A stretch of 64,000 nucleotides of DNA, from NCBI GenBank assembly GCA_965263455.1, contig CBDHHN010000004.1:2294001-2358000 (forward strand), in the 5' to 3' direction. This document shows, piece after piece, positions 25,906-34,964 of the stretch. A program made the position numbers and the translations under genes. Position 1 is the stretch's first letter; each line of letters opens with the position of its first letter. Origin of the DNA: CADEDH01 sp965263455. Its GTDB lineage: Bacteria; Actinomycetota; Acidimicrobiia; Acidimicrobiales; SZUA-35. The notes beneath the pieces are model-generated. The model had not been told where the DNA came from. It did no database searches and worked only from the letters and a program-made list of their open reading frames with translations.

Positions 25906-26733
25906 TCAGTCGACGAGGCCGGTCACGGAGCGCAGGTATCGCTCGATGCCGTCCGGGTCCAACTCCTCCCGGCGGGCCACCAGGCCGACCGAGTCCTGGC
26001 CCACCGGCAGATGCCGAGGCCCGTCGGGAGCGCAGGCCGCCAGCACCATCTCGGCCACCTCATCGGCCGTTGCCAACCGGTCCCGACCCGGCAACCGGGT
26101 CCAGCCCTCCTCGAAGGCCCGTTGCCGTTCGGCATAGGGCGACTCGGGGCCGGGACGCTCGTCGACCAGGTTGGCCTGGAACGACGTGAGGACCCGACCC
26201 GGCTCCACCACCGCCACCCGGATCCCGTGGCCCGCCACCTCCAGATGGAGGGCGTCGCTCACGGCTTCGAGGGCGAACTTGGTGGCGCAGTAGATGCCCT
26301 GGAACGGGATGGCCACCCGGCCCAGGACCGAACTCACGTTGACGATGACCCCACCGCCCGCCTCCCGCATGGGGGGAACGACGGCCCGCATCATGGCCAG
26401 CGGACCGAACACGTTCGTCTCGAACAGCTGCCGGTAGACGTCCTCTCCCGTCTCCTCGATGGAGCGGATGACCCCCACCCCGGCGTTGTTGACCAGCACG
26501 TCGACGGTGCCGTGGTCGGCCACGGCCCGGGCCGTCGCCTCCTCGACCGACGGCCCCGAGGTCACGTCGAGCACGATCGGGCTGACCGGGAGGCCGTCGC
26601 AGGCCTCGGCCACCACCGGTACCGAGTCCGGTCGGCGGACCCCGGCCAGGACCGGCCGCCCCCCTCGGGCGAAGGCCTGGGCTGTGGCCAGCCCGATCCC
26701 GGAACTGCAGCCCGTGACGAGCACGCACCCCAT
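25906..26733 (-). CDS. Short-chain dehydrogenase/reductase
   Basis: A 275-residue classical SDR: cofactor loop TGCSSGIG (about 7-14), NNAGVG (about 82), catalytic Ser in VSSVLG, and YCATK as the Tyr/Lys pair. It oxidises or reduces an alcohol/ketone with NAD(P). ATG 26733 is chosen since GAGAGGTGG lies just upstream and the fold starts at residue 4. It is divergent from the dehydrogenase operon, with 102 bp between starts. Confidence 0.92.
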   Translation of the reverse strand: MGCVLVTGCSSGIGLATAQAFARGGRPVLAGVRRPDSVPVVAEACDGLPVSPIVLDVTSGPSVEEATARAVADHGTVDVLVNNAGVGVIRSIEETGEDVYRQLFETNVFGPLAMMRAVVPPMREAGGGVIVNVSSVLGRVAIPFQGIYCATKFALEAVSDALHLEVAGHGIRVAVVEPGRVLTSFQANLVDERPGPESPYAERQRAFEEGWTRLPGRDRLATADEVAEMVLAACAPDGPRHLPVGQDSVGLVARREELDPDGIERYLRSVTGLVD

Positions 26734-26823
26734 CGGTTCCACCTCTCTTCGAGCCGTCGTCGACGGCCACATCCCCTGCTTGGACGTGCTCATGGTGGCA
26801 CGGACGGGCCGTCGGGCGTGATC

Positions 26824-26829
26824 TAGCAT
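26824..26829 (+). promoter_or_regulatory. -10 box TAGCAT for the 2-oxo acid dehydrogenase operon
   Basis: TAGCAT ends 6 nt before ATG 26836, with no ribosome binding site, so the operon would start leaderless. Confidence 0.5.
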
Positions 26830-26835
26830 CGGGGC

Positions 26836-28107
26836 ATGACGGAGAAGCGCCCACTCCGGTTGTCGGTACCCGAGCCTCCGGCCCGACCCGGGGAGGAGCC
26901 CGACTTCTCCCACCTCACCATCCCGCCGGCCGGTTCGGTACCCCGCCCACCCCTCGACGTCGAGGCCGGTGTCACCCACGCCCTGGCCGGAACCATGATC
27001 CGGGTCCTCGACGACGATGGCGAGGCGGTGGGGGAGTGGGTCCCCGAGATCAGCGATCAGGTCAAGATCCGGGCCCTGCGCCACCTGCTGGAGACCAGGG
27101 CCTTCGACGAGCAGGCCCTCCTACTCCAGCGCCAGGGCAAGGCCGGGTTCGCCATCCAGTCCCGAGGGGAGGAGGCGGTGGCCGTGGGGTCGGCCCTGGC
27201 CGTCGACGCCTCCTCGCCCGGCTACGGCCCGGGGCTCGACATGCACTTCCCCACCTACCGCCAAGGTGGGCTCCTGCTGGCCAACCGGCATTCGGTGGTC
27301 GAGATGATCTGCCAGCTGCTGTCCAACACCGGCGACCGGCTCAAGGGGGCCCAGCTCCCGTCGATGCACTCGGTGCCGGAGAAGGGCTTCTTCTCCATCT
27401 CGGGCAACCTGGCCACCCAGCTCATCCAGGCCGTCGGGTGGGCCATGGCCTCGGCCATCGAGGGGAAACGCAACGTGGCCGTGGCCTGGACCGGCGAGGG
27501 GGCGACGGCCGAGAACGACTTCCACTCGGCCCTGGTCTTCGCCTCGGTCTACCAGCCCCCGGTCATCATCAACATCGTCAACAACCAGTGGGCCATCTCC
27601 AGCTTCCAGGGCATCGCCGGCGGTGAGGCCGCCACCTTCGCCCAGCGGGGCACCGGCTACGGTCTCCCCACCCTCCGGGCCGACGGCAACGACCTGCTGG
27701 CGGTGTACGCGGTGACCGAGTGGGCCACCCAGCGGGCCCGCAACGGGTACGGCCCGTCGCTCATCGAGTGGATCACCTACCGGGTCGGCAGCCACTCGTC
27801 GTCCGACGACCCGAGCCGGTACCGGGCCAGGGAGGCGCCGTCACGCTGGCCGCTGGGCGACCCGGTCGAGCGCCTGGAGCAGCATCTGCTGCGGCGGGGG
27901 GCGATGACCCCGGTCGAGATCGAGGCCCTCCACACCGACGTGGAACGACGGCTGGAGGTGGCGGTGACCGAGGCCGAGGCCTTCGGGACCATGAACTCGG
28001 GGCCCGAGCCGGAAGCCGAGCACATGTTCACCCACGTCTACGCCGAACTGCCCGACCACCTGGCCGAACAGATGGTGGAACTCGACGAGGAACAGGAGTG
28101 GCGATGA
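26836..28107 (+). CDS. 2-oxo acid dehydrogenase E1, alpha subunit
   Basis: A 423-residue thiamine diphosphate enzyme subunit, the decarboxylating part of a branched-chain 2-oxo acid or pyruvate dehydrogenase complex. It shows the substrate/TPP segment DMHFPTYRQGGLLL, and the TPP motif GEGATAEND (about 219-227) ending NNQWAIS (about 249); Glu replaces the more usual Asp in GDG, as in many branched-chain enzymes. The phosphorylation-loop-like RVGSHSSSDDPSRYR also points to the branched-chain type. The first gene of three, joined to the beta subunit by an ATGA overlap. Confidence 0.93.
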   Translation: MTEKRPLRLSVPEPPARPGEEPDFSHLTIPPAGSVPRPPLDVEAGVTHALAGTMIRVLDDDGEAVGEWVPEISDQVKIRALRHLLETRAFDEQALLLQRQGKAGFAIQSRGEEAVAVGSALAVDASSPGYGPGLDMHFPTYRQGGLLLANRHSVVEMICQLLSNTGDRLKGAQLPSMHSVPEKGFFSISGNLATQLIQAVGWAMASAIEGKRNVAVAWTGEGATAENDFHSALVFASVYQPPVIINIVNNQWAISSFQGIAGGEAATFAQRGTGYGLPTLRADGNDLLAVYAVTEWATQRARNGYGPSLIEWITYRVGSHSSSDDPSRYRAREAPSRWPLGDPVERLEQHLLRRGAMTPVEIEALHTDVERRLEVAVTEAEAFGTMNSGPEPEAEHMFTHVYAELPDHLAEQMVELDEEQEWR

Positions 28108-29183
28108 GCGACGATCCGGTCCAGGCCGTGGCTCCCCCAGCCGACGCCGTCGAGCCCGAGACCGGCCCCCGATCGATGACCATGATCGAGGCCATCCGCG
28201 ACGCCCTCACCGTCCTCATGGAACGGGACGAGCGGGTCGTCTCCTTCGGTGAGGACGCCGGGTACTTCGGTGGCGTCTTCCGATGCACCGAGGGTCTGCA
28301 GCAGCGGTTCGGCACCCACCGCTCGTTCGACACGCCCATCTCCGAGAGCGGCATCGTCGGTGCCGCCGTCGGCATGGCCGCCTACGGGTTGCGGCCCGTG
28401 GCCGAGATCCAGTTCGCCGACTACGTCTATCCGGGCTACGACCAGATCGTCTCGGAGGCGGCCCGCCTCCGGTCGCGCTCGGTCGGTGGTTTCACCGCCC
28501 CACTGGTCATCCGGATGCCGGTCGGCGGGGGCATCCGAGGCGGCCAGACCCACTCCCAGAGCCCCGAGGCGCTCTTCACCCATGTCGCCGGGCTGCAGGT
28601 CGTCATCCCTTCGAATCCCCGGGATGCCAAGGGCCTCCTCATCGCCGCCGTCGAGAGCGAGGACCCCGTCATCTTCCTGGAACCCAAGCGGCTCTACAAC
28701 GGGCCCTTCGACGGTCACCACGATCGCCCGGTCCAGTCCTGGTCGAGCCATCCCGATGGCCTGGTGGCCCCCGGGCACTACACGGTGCCCCTTGGTCGGG
28801 CCGCCACCGTGGCCTCGGGCGACGACGTGACCATCCTGGCCTACGGCACCCTGGTCCACGTGGCCGCGGCGGCCGCGGCCGAACGGGGGGTGTCGGCCGA
28901 CGTCATCGACCTGCGGACCCTGCTCCCCCTCGACGTCGACACCATCGTCGAGTCGGTGACCCGAACCGGGCGGGTCGTCATCGCCCACGAGGCCACCAGG
29001 ACCAGCGGCTTCGGGGCCGAACTGTCGGCCCAGGTCCAGGAACGCTGCTTCGACCTGCTCGAGGCGCCCATCACCCGGGTCACGGGGTGGGACACCCCCT
29101 ATCCGATGGGCCAGGAGTGGGCCTACTTCCCCGGCCCGGCCCGAGTGGCTCGGGCCCTCCACCAGGTCCTGGCCTACCGATGA
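28104..29183 (+). CDS. 2-oxo acid dehydrogenase E1, beta subunit
   Basis: A 359-residue transketolase-like subunit completing the E1 heterotetramer: MTMIEAIRDALTVLMERD, FGEDAGYFGGVFR, DTPISESGIVGAAVGMAAYG, and RMPVGGGIRGGQTHSQSPEA. The C-terminal domain has VIDLRTLLPLDVDTI. ATG 28104 overlaps the alpha stop, and its own stop overlaps the E2 start, so three subunits are coupled in translation. Confidence 0.95.
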   Translation: MSDDPVQAVAPPADAVEPETGPRSMTMIEAIRDALTVLMERDERVVSFGEDAGYFGGVFRCTEGLQQRFGTHRSFDTPISESGIVGAAVGMAAYGLRPVAEIQFADYVYPGYDQIVSEAARLRSRSVGGFTAPLVIRMPVGGGIRGGQTHSQSPEALFTHVAGLQVVIPSNPRDAKGLLIAAVESEDPVIFLEPKRLYNGPFDGHHDRPVQSWSSHPDGLVAPGHYTVPLGRAATVASGDDVTILAYGTLVHVAAAAAAERGVSADVIDLRTLLPLDVDTIVESVTRTGRVVIAHEATRTSGFGAELSAQVQERCFDLLEAPITRVTGWDTPYPMGQEWAYFPGPARVARALHQVLAYR

Positions 29184-30718
29184 GCTCCCATGTGATCAAG
29201 GTGCCCGACGTGGGCGAGGGGGTGGCCGAGGTCGAGCTGGTGGCCTGGACGGTGTCGGTCGGGGAGTCGGTGAGCCGCAACCAGGTCCTGGCCGAGGTCA
29301 TGACCGACAAGGCCAACGTCGAGATCCCGGCCCCCGTCGAGGGCGTGATCGCCTCCCTCCACGGTGACCCGGGTCAGGTGCTGGCGGTCGGGAGCGAACT
29401 GATCGAGCTGGCCGTGGCCGGTTCGGCTCCGGGCGCGACCGGAGCCGAGGGCGCGCCGGCCGCACCCCCGGCCGTCCCCGCCCCGGCGTCGTCCCCCGCG
29501 GCGGCAACCGAAGCGGTCGAGCCGGTCTCGGTCGAGGGCGCGGCCTCGGGGGGTCCGGGGGCTGACCCCGGGGCCCGGGCCGGGATGACGCCGTTCCCCC
29601 GCGCCCGCGGCGCCGCCACCCCCGCCACCCCCGCGGCTCCCGGCCCCCCGACCTCGTCCCCCACCCCGGGTCCGGCCCCAAAGGCGTCTCCGAACCGGAC
29701 TCCGCACCCGATTCTGAACCCGACCCCGTCGGGCCCGATGCCGGCGCGGCTCACGACGGGTGGGGACCCGGCGGCCCTCCAGCCCGCCTCCGCCCTACCC
29801 CGGGGCGAGCGTCGGCGCGCCGCCCCGGCCGTCCGCCGCCGGGCCGCCGATGCCGGGGTCGACCTCGACCGGGTCACCGGCTCCGGCCCCGCCGGTCGAG
29901 TCACCCACGTCGATCTCGACCGCCACCTCGCCGCCGTCCCGTCGTCGCCACCCATCGGCGGCCCGGCCGCCGGTGTCGACGGTCCCGCCTCCGAGGGCGA
30001 GGTCACGGTCGAGCCCCTGATCGGTCTCCGTCGCCGTATCGCCCGCCGAATGGTGGCGGCGACCACCACCATCCCCCACATCACCTACGTGGACGAGGTC
30101 GATGTGACCGCGTTGGAGGATCTGCGGACCACCCTCAACCGGGATCGCACCGGCGACGCCCCTCGCCTGACCCTGCTCCCGTTCCTGATCCGGGCCATCG
30201 CCACCCAACTGCCCCGGTTTCCGGTCATGAACGCCCATCTCGACGACGAGAGTGAGACGCTGACCCTGCATCACCGGCTCCATGTCGGCATCGCCACCCA
30301 GACCGATCAGGGCCTGGTGGTGGCCGTGGTCCACGACGCCGACGGCGACGACGTGTGGACCCTGGCCTCCCGCATCGCCGAGGTGACCACCGCCGCCCGG
30401 GATCGGCGCGCCACCCCGGCCCAGCTGTCGGGCTCGACCCTGACCATCACCAGCCTCGGCGCCCTGGGCGGCCTCGTCACCACCCCCGTCATCAACAAGC
30501 CCGAGGTGGCGATCGTCGGGGTCAACAAGATCGTGACCCGACCGGTCTGGGACCAGGTGGCCTTCGTGCCCCGTCAGGTGATGAACCTGTCGTCCTCCTT
30601 CGACCATCGGGTGGTCGACGGATGGGACGCCGCCTCGTTCGTTCAGGGCATCAGGACGGTCCTGGAGCAGCCGGCGCTGTTGTTCCTTGAGCAAGATTCG
30701 GGCCAGGCCCCCGGTTGA
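29180..30718 (+). CDS. Dihydrolipoamide acyltransferase (E2)
   Basis: A 512-residue E2: one lipoyl domain with the lipoyl Lys in MTDKANVEIP (K44), a Pro/Ala-rich linker (about 80-205), a peripheral subunit-binding domain (about 213-247, AAPAVRRRAADAGVDLD), and the catalytic domain (about 270-510) with the active-site SFDHRVVDGW (His about 476, Asp about 480). It transfers the acyl group from E1 to CoA. No E3 gene follows, so lipoamide dehydrogenase is encoded elsewhere. Substrate, branched-chain or pyruvate, is not certain. Confidence 0.95.
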   Translation: MSSHVIKVPDVGEGVAEVELVAWTVSVGESVSRNQVLAEVMTDKANVEIPAPVEGVIASLHGDPGQVLAVGSELIELAVAGSAPGATGAEGAPAAPPAVPAPASSPAAATEAVEPVSVEGAASGGPGADPGARAGMTPFPRARGAATPATPAAPGPPTSSPTPGPAPKASPNRTPHPILNPTPSGPMPARLTTGGDPAALQPASALPRGERRRAAPAVRRRAADAGVDLDRVTGSGPAGRVTHVDLDRHLAAVPSSPPIGGPAAGVDGPASEGEVTVEPLIGLRRRIARRMVAATTTIPHITYVDEVDVTALEDLRTTLNRDRTGDAPRLTLLPFLIRAIATQLPRFPVMNAHLDDESETLTLHHRLHVGIATQTDQGLVVAVVHDADGDDVWTLASRIAEVTTAARDRRATPAQLSGSTLTITSLGALGGLVTTPVINKPEVAIVGVNKIVTRPVWDQVAFVPRQVMNLSSSFDHRVVDGWDAASFVQGIRTVLEQPALLFLEQDSGQAPG

Positions 30719-30865
30719 TGGTCAGAGTGCGTCCGCCGACAGGCCTACGAAACTAAGCCACGTGTTTCACTAGTCGAAGAAGTCACGGAAACGTCCCCCG
30801 ATGCGACTTGCGTCACAACTGGGCGCCTGCCACCGTGATGCCACCTGATTGTGAAGGGGGACACG

Positions 30866-32764
30866 TTGCTATCACGTACCAGCAAGTTGTTGGCGGCCCT
30901 GCTCGCCTTGGCCCTGGTGGCCGCGGCCTGCGGCAGCGGAGACGACGAGGAGACGACCGACGTCACCACCGCCGTCGACGATGATGCCCAGGAGCAACTG
31001 GAGGCCGACCGCGAGGCGGGCGACGCCGACGGCGCCGACGCCCCCGCTGCCGGGGATGCGGTCCGAGGAGGCAAGCTCGTCTACGGGATCGAGGCCGACT
31101 CGGCCAACCCGTGGACCCACTACGCCACCTCGTGCGCCATCAGCTGCCGGATGATCCTCCGGACCATCACCGACGGCCTGTTCGTGACCGACGACGCCGG
31201 CGAGATTCAGCCGTATCTGGTCGAATCGTTCGAGGCCAACGACGACTTCACCGAGTGGACGATGACCATCAAGGATGGCATCTCCTTCCACGACGGCACG
31301 CCCCTCGACGGTGCCGCGGTCAAGTACAACATCGACACCTGCCGGTTCAGCCCGCTGACCGGTCCGTCCTTCCTGGGCTTGGCCGACGTCACGGCCGAGG
31401 GCCAGACGGTGACGATGACCTACGACACGCCCGAGGCCCTCGGGCCCCGGTCCCTGCGGACCGAGATCTGCGGCATGATGCTGTCGCCGACCTGGATGGC
31501 CACCCTGGCCAACAACCCGCTGAACAACGCCCCCTTCGTCACCGAAGAGGAGCAGGCGGCCCTCGACCTGAGTGGTGACCCGGCCGCCCCGGTCGGCCTC
31601 GGCCCGTTCGTGTTCGAGTCGTACACCCCCGGTAACGGCAACAGCTTCACCGCCGTCCGCAACGACGACTACTGGCGGGGCGACGGCCCCAACTCGGTGA
31701 CCAACGAGGGCCTGCCCTACCTCGACGAGGTCGAGCTGGTCGTGGCCGTGGACATCCAGGGTCGTTCGAGCGGTCTCCAGGCCGGTCAGTTCGACATCAT
31801 CCACACCGCCAACGCCGACGAGATCGCCAAGTTCGAAGGCAACGACGACTTCAAGCTCCTCCAGGCCAACGACTTCGGCGAGACCAGCTACACCCTGCTG
31901 AACGTGGCCCAGGGCGAGAACCCGACCCTGGCTTTCGTGCGGGGCCTCGACAGCCTCGACATGGACCCGGGCGGCCTCAACGCCGACAACCCGATGGTCC
32001 ACCTCAGCTGCCGTAAGGCGCTGGCTCACGCCGTCGACCGCCAGCGGGTGGCCAACGAGCGGTGGGCCGGGTTGGCCACCGTGGCCAACGGGCCCTTCCC
32101 GCCCGGATCCATCGGCTACCTGGAGGACACCGGCTATCCGGAGTTCGACACCGATGCGGCCCTGGCCGAGTTCGAGACCTGCAAGGCCGACCACGGGACC
32201 ACCCCGGTGGCCCTGAGCTTCAACACCACCAACGACCCGTTCAACGTCGAGACCAACGAGCTGGTCGCCTCCATGTGGCGTGACGCCTTCGGTGACGAGA
32301 TCGACGTGTCCATCGCCCCGATCGAGCAGGGTCAGTACATCGGCCTCGCCCTGGCCGGGACCTTCCAGGCCCAGGGCTGGCGGAACCACGCCGGCGTCGA
32401 TCCGACCGAGCAGTGGTACTGGTGGAACTCGGCCACGGCCAGCCCCATCGATCCCGGCGTTCCCGAGCTGGCCCTGAACTTCGGCCGCTTCCAGGACGCC
32501 GAGATGGATGCGGCGTTCAACACCATCCGTCAGAACCCGGACCCCGATGCCCGACGTGAGGCGGCCGAGACCGTCAACCGGCTCTTCGCCGAGAACGTCT
32601 GGAACTTCTGGACCGTCTGGACCCTCTGGGGAATCATGGCCAACCCCCGGGTCCAGAACCTGACCGCTCTGGAGATCCCGGACATCGGGACCTCGATGCC
32701 CGTCATCGCCGGCAAGCACCACCTGACCCAGATCTGGTGCCTGGACGGCGACTGCCAGGGCTGA
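30866..32764 (+). CDS. Peptide/solute ABC transporter substrate-binding lipoprotein
   Basis: A 632-residue SBP family 5 lipoprotein (OppA/DppA class). A hydrophobic signal ends with the lipobox LVAAAC, Cys 22, followed by an acidic Asp/Glu/Ala tether. The mature part has GGKLVYGIEADSANPW, and ISFHDGTPLDGAAVKYNID, typical of the class. TTG 30866 is preferred because GAAGGGGG lies 5 nt upstream and the signal length is normal; GTG 30851 would add five residues without a ribosome binding site. It is the first gene of a five-gene transporter operon. Confidence 0.92.
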   Translation: MLSRTSKLLAALLALALVAAACGSGDDEETTDVTTAVDDDAQEQLEADREAGDADGADAPAAGDAVRGGKLVYGIEADSANPWTHYATSCAISCRMILRTITDGLFVTDDAGEIQPYLVESFEANDDFTEWTMTIKDGISFHDGTPLDGAAVKYNIDTCRFSPLTGPSFLGLADVTAEGQTVTMTYDTPEALGPRSLRTEICGMMLSPTWMATLANNPLNNAPFVTEEEQAALDLSGDPAAPVGLGPFVFESYTPGNGNSFTAVRNDDYWRGDGPNSVTNEGLPYLDEVELVVAVDIQGRSSGLQAGQFDIIHTANADEIAKFEGNDDFKLLQANDFGETSYTLLNVAQGENPTLAFVRGLDSLDMDPGGLNADNPMVHLSCRKALAHAVDRQRVANERWAGLATVANGPFPPGSIGYLEDTGYPEFDTDAALAEFETCKADHGTTPVALSFNTTNDPFNVETNELVASMWRDAFGDEIDVSIAPIEQGQYIGLALAGTFQAQGWRNHAGVDPTEQWYWWNSATASPIDPGVPELALNFGRFQDAEMDAAFNTIRQNPDPDARREAAETVNRLFAENVWNFWTVWTLWGIMANPRVQNLTALEIPDIGTSMPVIAGKHHLTQIWCLDGDCQG

Positions 32765-32782
32765 TCGACCCACGGTCACGTT

Positions 32783-32837
32783 GCGGCCCCTCGCTCCGCT
32801 CTGCTTCCCTGTTGAAGCAGGTGGAGCGGGGGGCCGC
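32783..32837 (+). terminator. Long interrupted hairpin between binding-protein and permease genes
   Basis: Three stacked helices pair GCGGCCCC with GGGGCCGC, CGCTCC with GGAGCG and CTGCTTC with GAAGCAG, 21 bp in total with small bulges. With no U run it probably acts as an attenuator or 3'-end stabiliser, giving more binding protein than permease. Confidence 0.55.
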
Positions 32838-32860
32838 CCCTTCCACCCTCCACCGAAAGG

Positions 32861-34009
32861 ATGCTTCGGGGAATGCTGCGTAGCGTGAGAGAGCGACCCA
32901 GTCGGTTCGCCGTCCCCGCCATCGTCGTCATCATCGTCTGGGCCTGGTTCTTCCGCCCACCGGTGAGCTGGACGTTCGGACTCATCTTCCTGGTCGGCAC
33001 CATCGCCGCCTTCCTCACCAACGGGCGCTACGCCCTGCAGCGCATTCTGGGTGTGATCCCCGTGCTGTTCGTGGTGTCGTTCATCGTGTTCTCGTTGATG
33101 GCCAGCCTCCCGGGCGACCCGGCCATCAACATCCTGGGACCGGCCGCCACCCCCGACGCGGTGGCCCAGGTCAACGAGGAGCTTGGTCTCGACCAGCCCT
33201 TCTTCAACCGCTACGGCGACTGGCTCGGTGACGCCGTCAAGGGCGATCTGGGGACGTCGATCCTTCTGCGGGAGGACGTGGCCGACGGGGTGTCCCGGTC
33301 GATCACCCCGTCGCTCCAGCTCATGGCCTACTCCCTGATCCTGGCCGTGCTCATCGCCTTCCCCCTCGGCATCTGGGCCGCCTATCGCAACGGGCTGCGG
33401 GAGGATCGCATCATCAACACGGTCATGCTCGGCTTCTTCGCCGTCCCGCCGTTCGTGTTGGCCGTCTTCTTCGTGCTCTTCCTGGCCATCGGGGGCGTCT
33501 CCGTCTTCGGGACCCAGATCGGGTGGAAGCTCCTGCCCGCCGCCCGCTACGTACCCCTGGGCGAGAGCGTCACCGACCACTTCAAGCACATGCTGCTCCC
33601 GGCGCTGTCGCTGGCCCTCGGCCAGTCGGCCATCTTCATGCGCCTCCTCCGGTCGGACATGATCGCCACCCTGCGGCTGCCCTTCATCGACCTGGCCCGC
33701 TCCAAGGGCTTGTCGACCAACCGCATCCTGTGGCGCCACGCCCTGCGGCCGTCGATGTTCACCCTGGTGACGGTCATGGGCTTCACCGTGGGCACCCTCA
33801 TCGGCGGGGCCCTGATCACCGAGATCATCTTCACCCTGCCCGGCATCGGCGGGTACATGTTCGGCGCCATCATCTCCCGCGATTTCATCGCCGTGCAGGG
33901 CGGGACCATGGTCATCTCGACCCTCTACATCCTGATCCTGGTGATGGTCGACTTCCTCTATCTGGCCCTCGACCCCCGACTCCGCTCCGGCGGCGGCTCG
34001 GGATTGTGA
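32861..34009 (+). CDS. ABC transporter permease, OppB type
   Basis: A 382-residue inner-membrane permease. The core has FSLMASLPGDPA, the EAA-like loop LARSKGLSTNRILWRHALRPS that docks the ATPase, and the final LPGIGGYMFGAIISRDF. It differs from standard OppB by about 55 extra N-terminal residues with two more hydrophobic segments (about 17-32 and 37-53) before the usual first helix (about 60-82). The start is ATG 32861 or 32873. Confidence 0.93.
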   Translation: MLRGMLRSVRERPSRFAVPAIVVIIVWAWFFRPPVSWTFGLIFLVGTIAAFLTNGRYALQRILGVIPVLFVVSFIVFSLMASLPGDPAINILGPAATPDAVAQVNEELGLDQPFFNRYGDWLGDAVKGDLGTSILLREDVADGVSRSITPSLQLMAYSLILAVLIAFPLGIWAAYRNGLREDRIINTVMLGFFAVPPFVLAVFFVLFLAIGGVSVFGTQIGWKLLPAARYVPLGESVTDHFKHMLLPALSLALGQSAIFMRLLRSDMIATLRLPFIDLARSKGLSTNRILWRHALRPSMFTLVTVMGFTVGTLIGGALITEIIFTLPGIGGYMFGAIISRDFIAVQGGTMVISTLYILILVMVDFLYLALDPRLRSGGGSGL

Positions 34010-34016
34010 GGTAACG

Positions 34017-34964
34017 GTGACTGACACCAGCGAGCAGACCGAGGTCCCGGCCCCGTCCGGCGACGGCGCGGTCGACGTGACCGACGACGTCCTGGCCCCC
34101 GACAAGCAACGCGCGGGCGGTGACGGAGTCCGACGACGCAAACCCCTGGGCTTCGTGTTCTGGGTGGCCGTGACGTTCCTCTCGGCCCTGGTCCTGGCGG
34201 CCGTGTTCGCCGAGATCCTCCCTCTCAAGGACCCGGCCCAGTCCTTCGCCGGTACCAACCGGGAGGGCCCGAGCGCCGAGTTCTGGTTCGGCAACGACAA
34301 CAACGGCCGCGACATCTTCTCCCGGGTCATCTACGGGGCCCAGGTGTCGCTGCTGGTGGCCGCCGTCGGCGCCAGCCTGGCCCTCGTCATCGGAGGCATG
34401 ATCGGGATGGCCGCCGGCTACTACCGGGGCACCGTCGACCGGCTCATCACCACCTTCACCGACGGGACCCTGGTCATCCCGCCCCTGATCCTGGCCCTGG
34501 CCCTGATCCTCTTCCTCGATCCCGACGCCCAGCGGCGGGTCGCCATCCTCATCGTGGTCTTCGTCCTGCTGTCGATCGCCCCCATCGCCCGGGTGGTCCG
34601 GGCCTCGACCCTGGTCTGGTCGGAACGGGAGTTCGTCCTCGCGGCCAAGACCATCGGGGCCCGCAACGGGCGCATCATGTTCGGCGAGGTGCTGCCCAAC
34701 GTCGCCCCCGCCCTCATCAGCTACTCGCTGATCGTCATGGCCAACCTGATCGTGGTCGAGGGCGCGGTGTCCTTCGTCGGGCTGTCGGTCGCCCCGCCCA
34801 ACCCGACGTGGGGCGACATGATCAACAAGGGCCGGAACAACCTGGCCGTGGCCCCCCACGTGGCCATGATCCCGGCCATCGTCATGTTCCTGACGGTCCT
34901 GGCCCTGAACTTCGTCGGCGACAAGCTGCAGGAACGGTACGAGCCACGGGAGTCGGTGCTGTAG
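34017..34964 (+). CDS. ABC transporter permease, OppC type
   Basis: A 315-residue permease with a charged N-terminus (about 1-40), then helices and the ATPase-contact loop VLAAKTIGARNGRIMFGEVLPN. The pattern WFGNDNNGRDIFSRVIYG near residue 90 is characteristic of the OppC/DppC half. GTG 34017 follows the OppB stop by 7 nt. Its stop is directly followed by the next start codon. Confidence 0.94.
   Translation: MTDTSEQTEVPAPSGDGAVDVTDDVLAPDKQRAGGDGVRRRKPLGFVFWVAVTFLSALVLAAVFAEILPLKDPAQSFAGTNREGPSAEFWFGNDNNGRDIFSRVIYGAQVSLLVAAVGASLALVIGGMIGMAAGYYRGTVDRLITTFTDGTLVIPPLILALALILFLDPDAQRRVAILIVVFVLLSIAPIARVVRASTLVWSEREFVLAAKTIGARNGRIMFGEVLPNVAPALISYSLIVMANLIVVEGAVSFVGLSVAPPNPTWGDMINKGRNNLAVAPHVAMIPAIVMFLTVLALNFVGDKLQERYEPRESVL

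Noticed and set aside
30872..34330. 1152-residue open frame on the minus strand
   Set aside because: It is antisense to the binding-protein and permease genes, has repetitive Gly/Asp/His composition and no family motifs; high GC gives such mirror frames.
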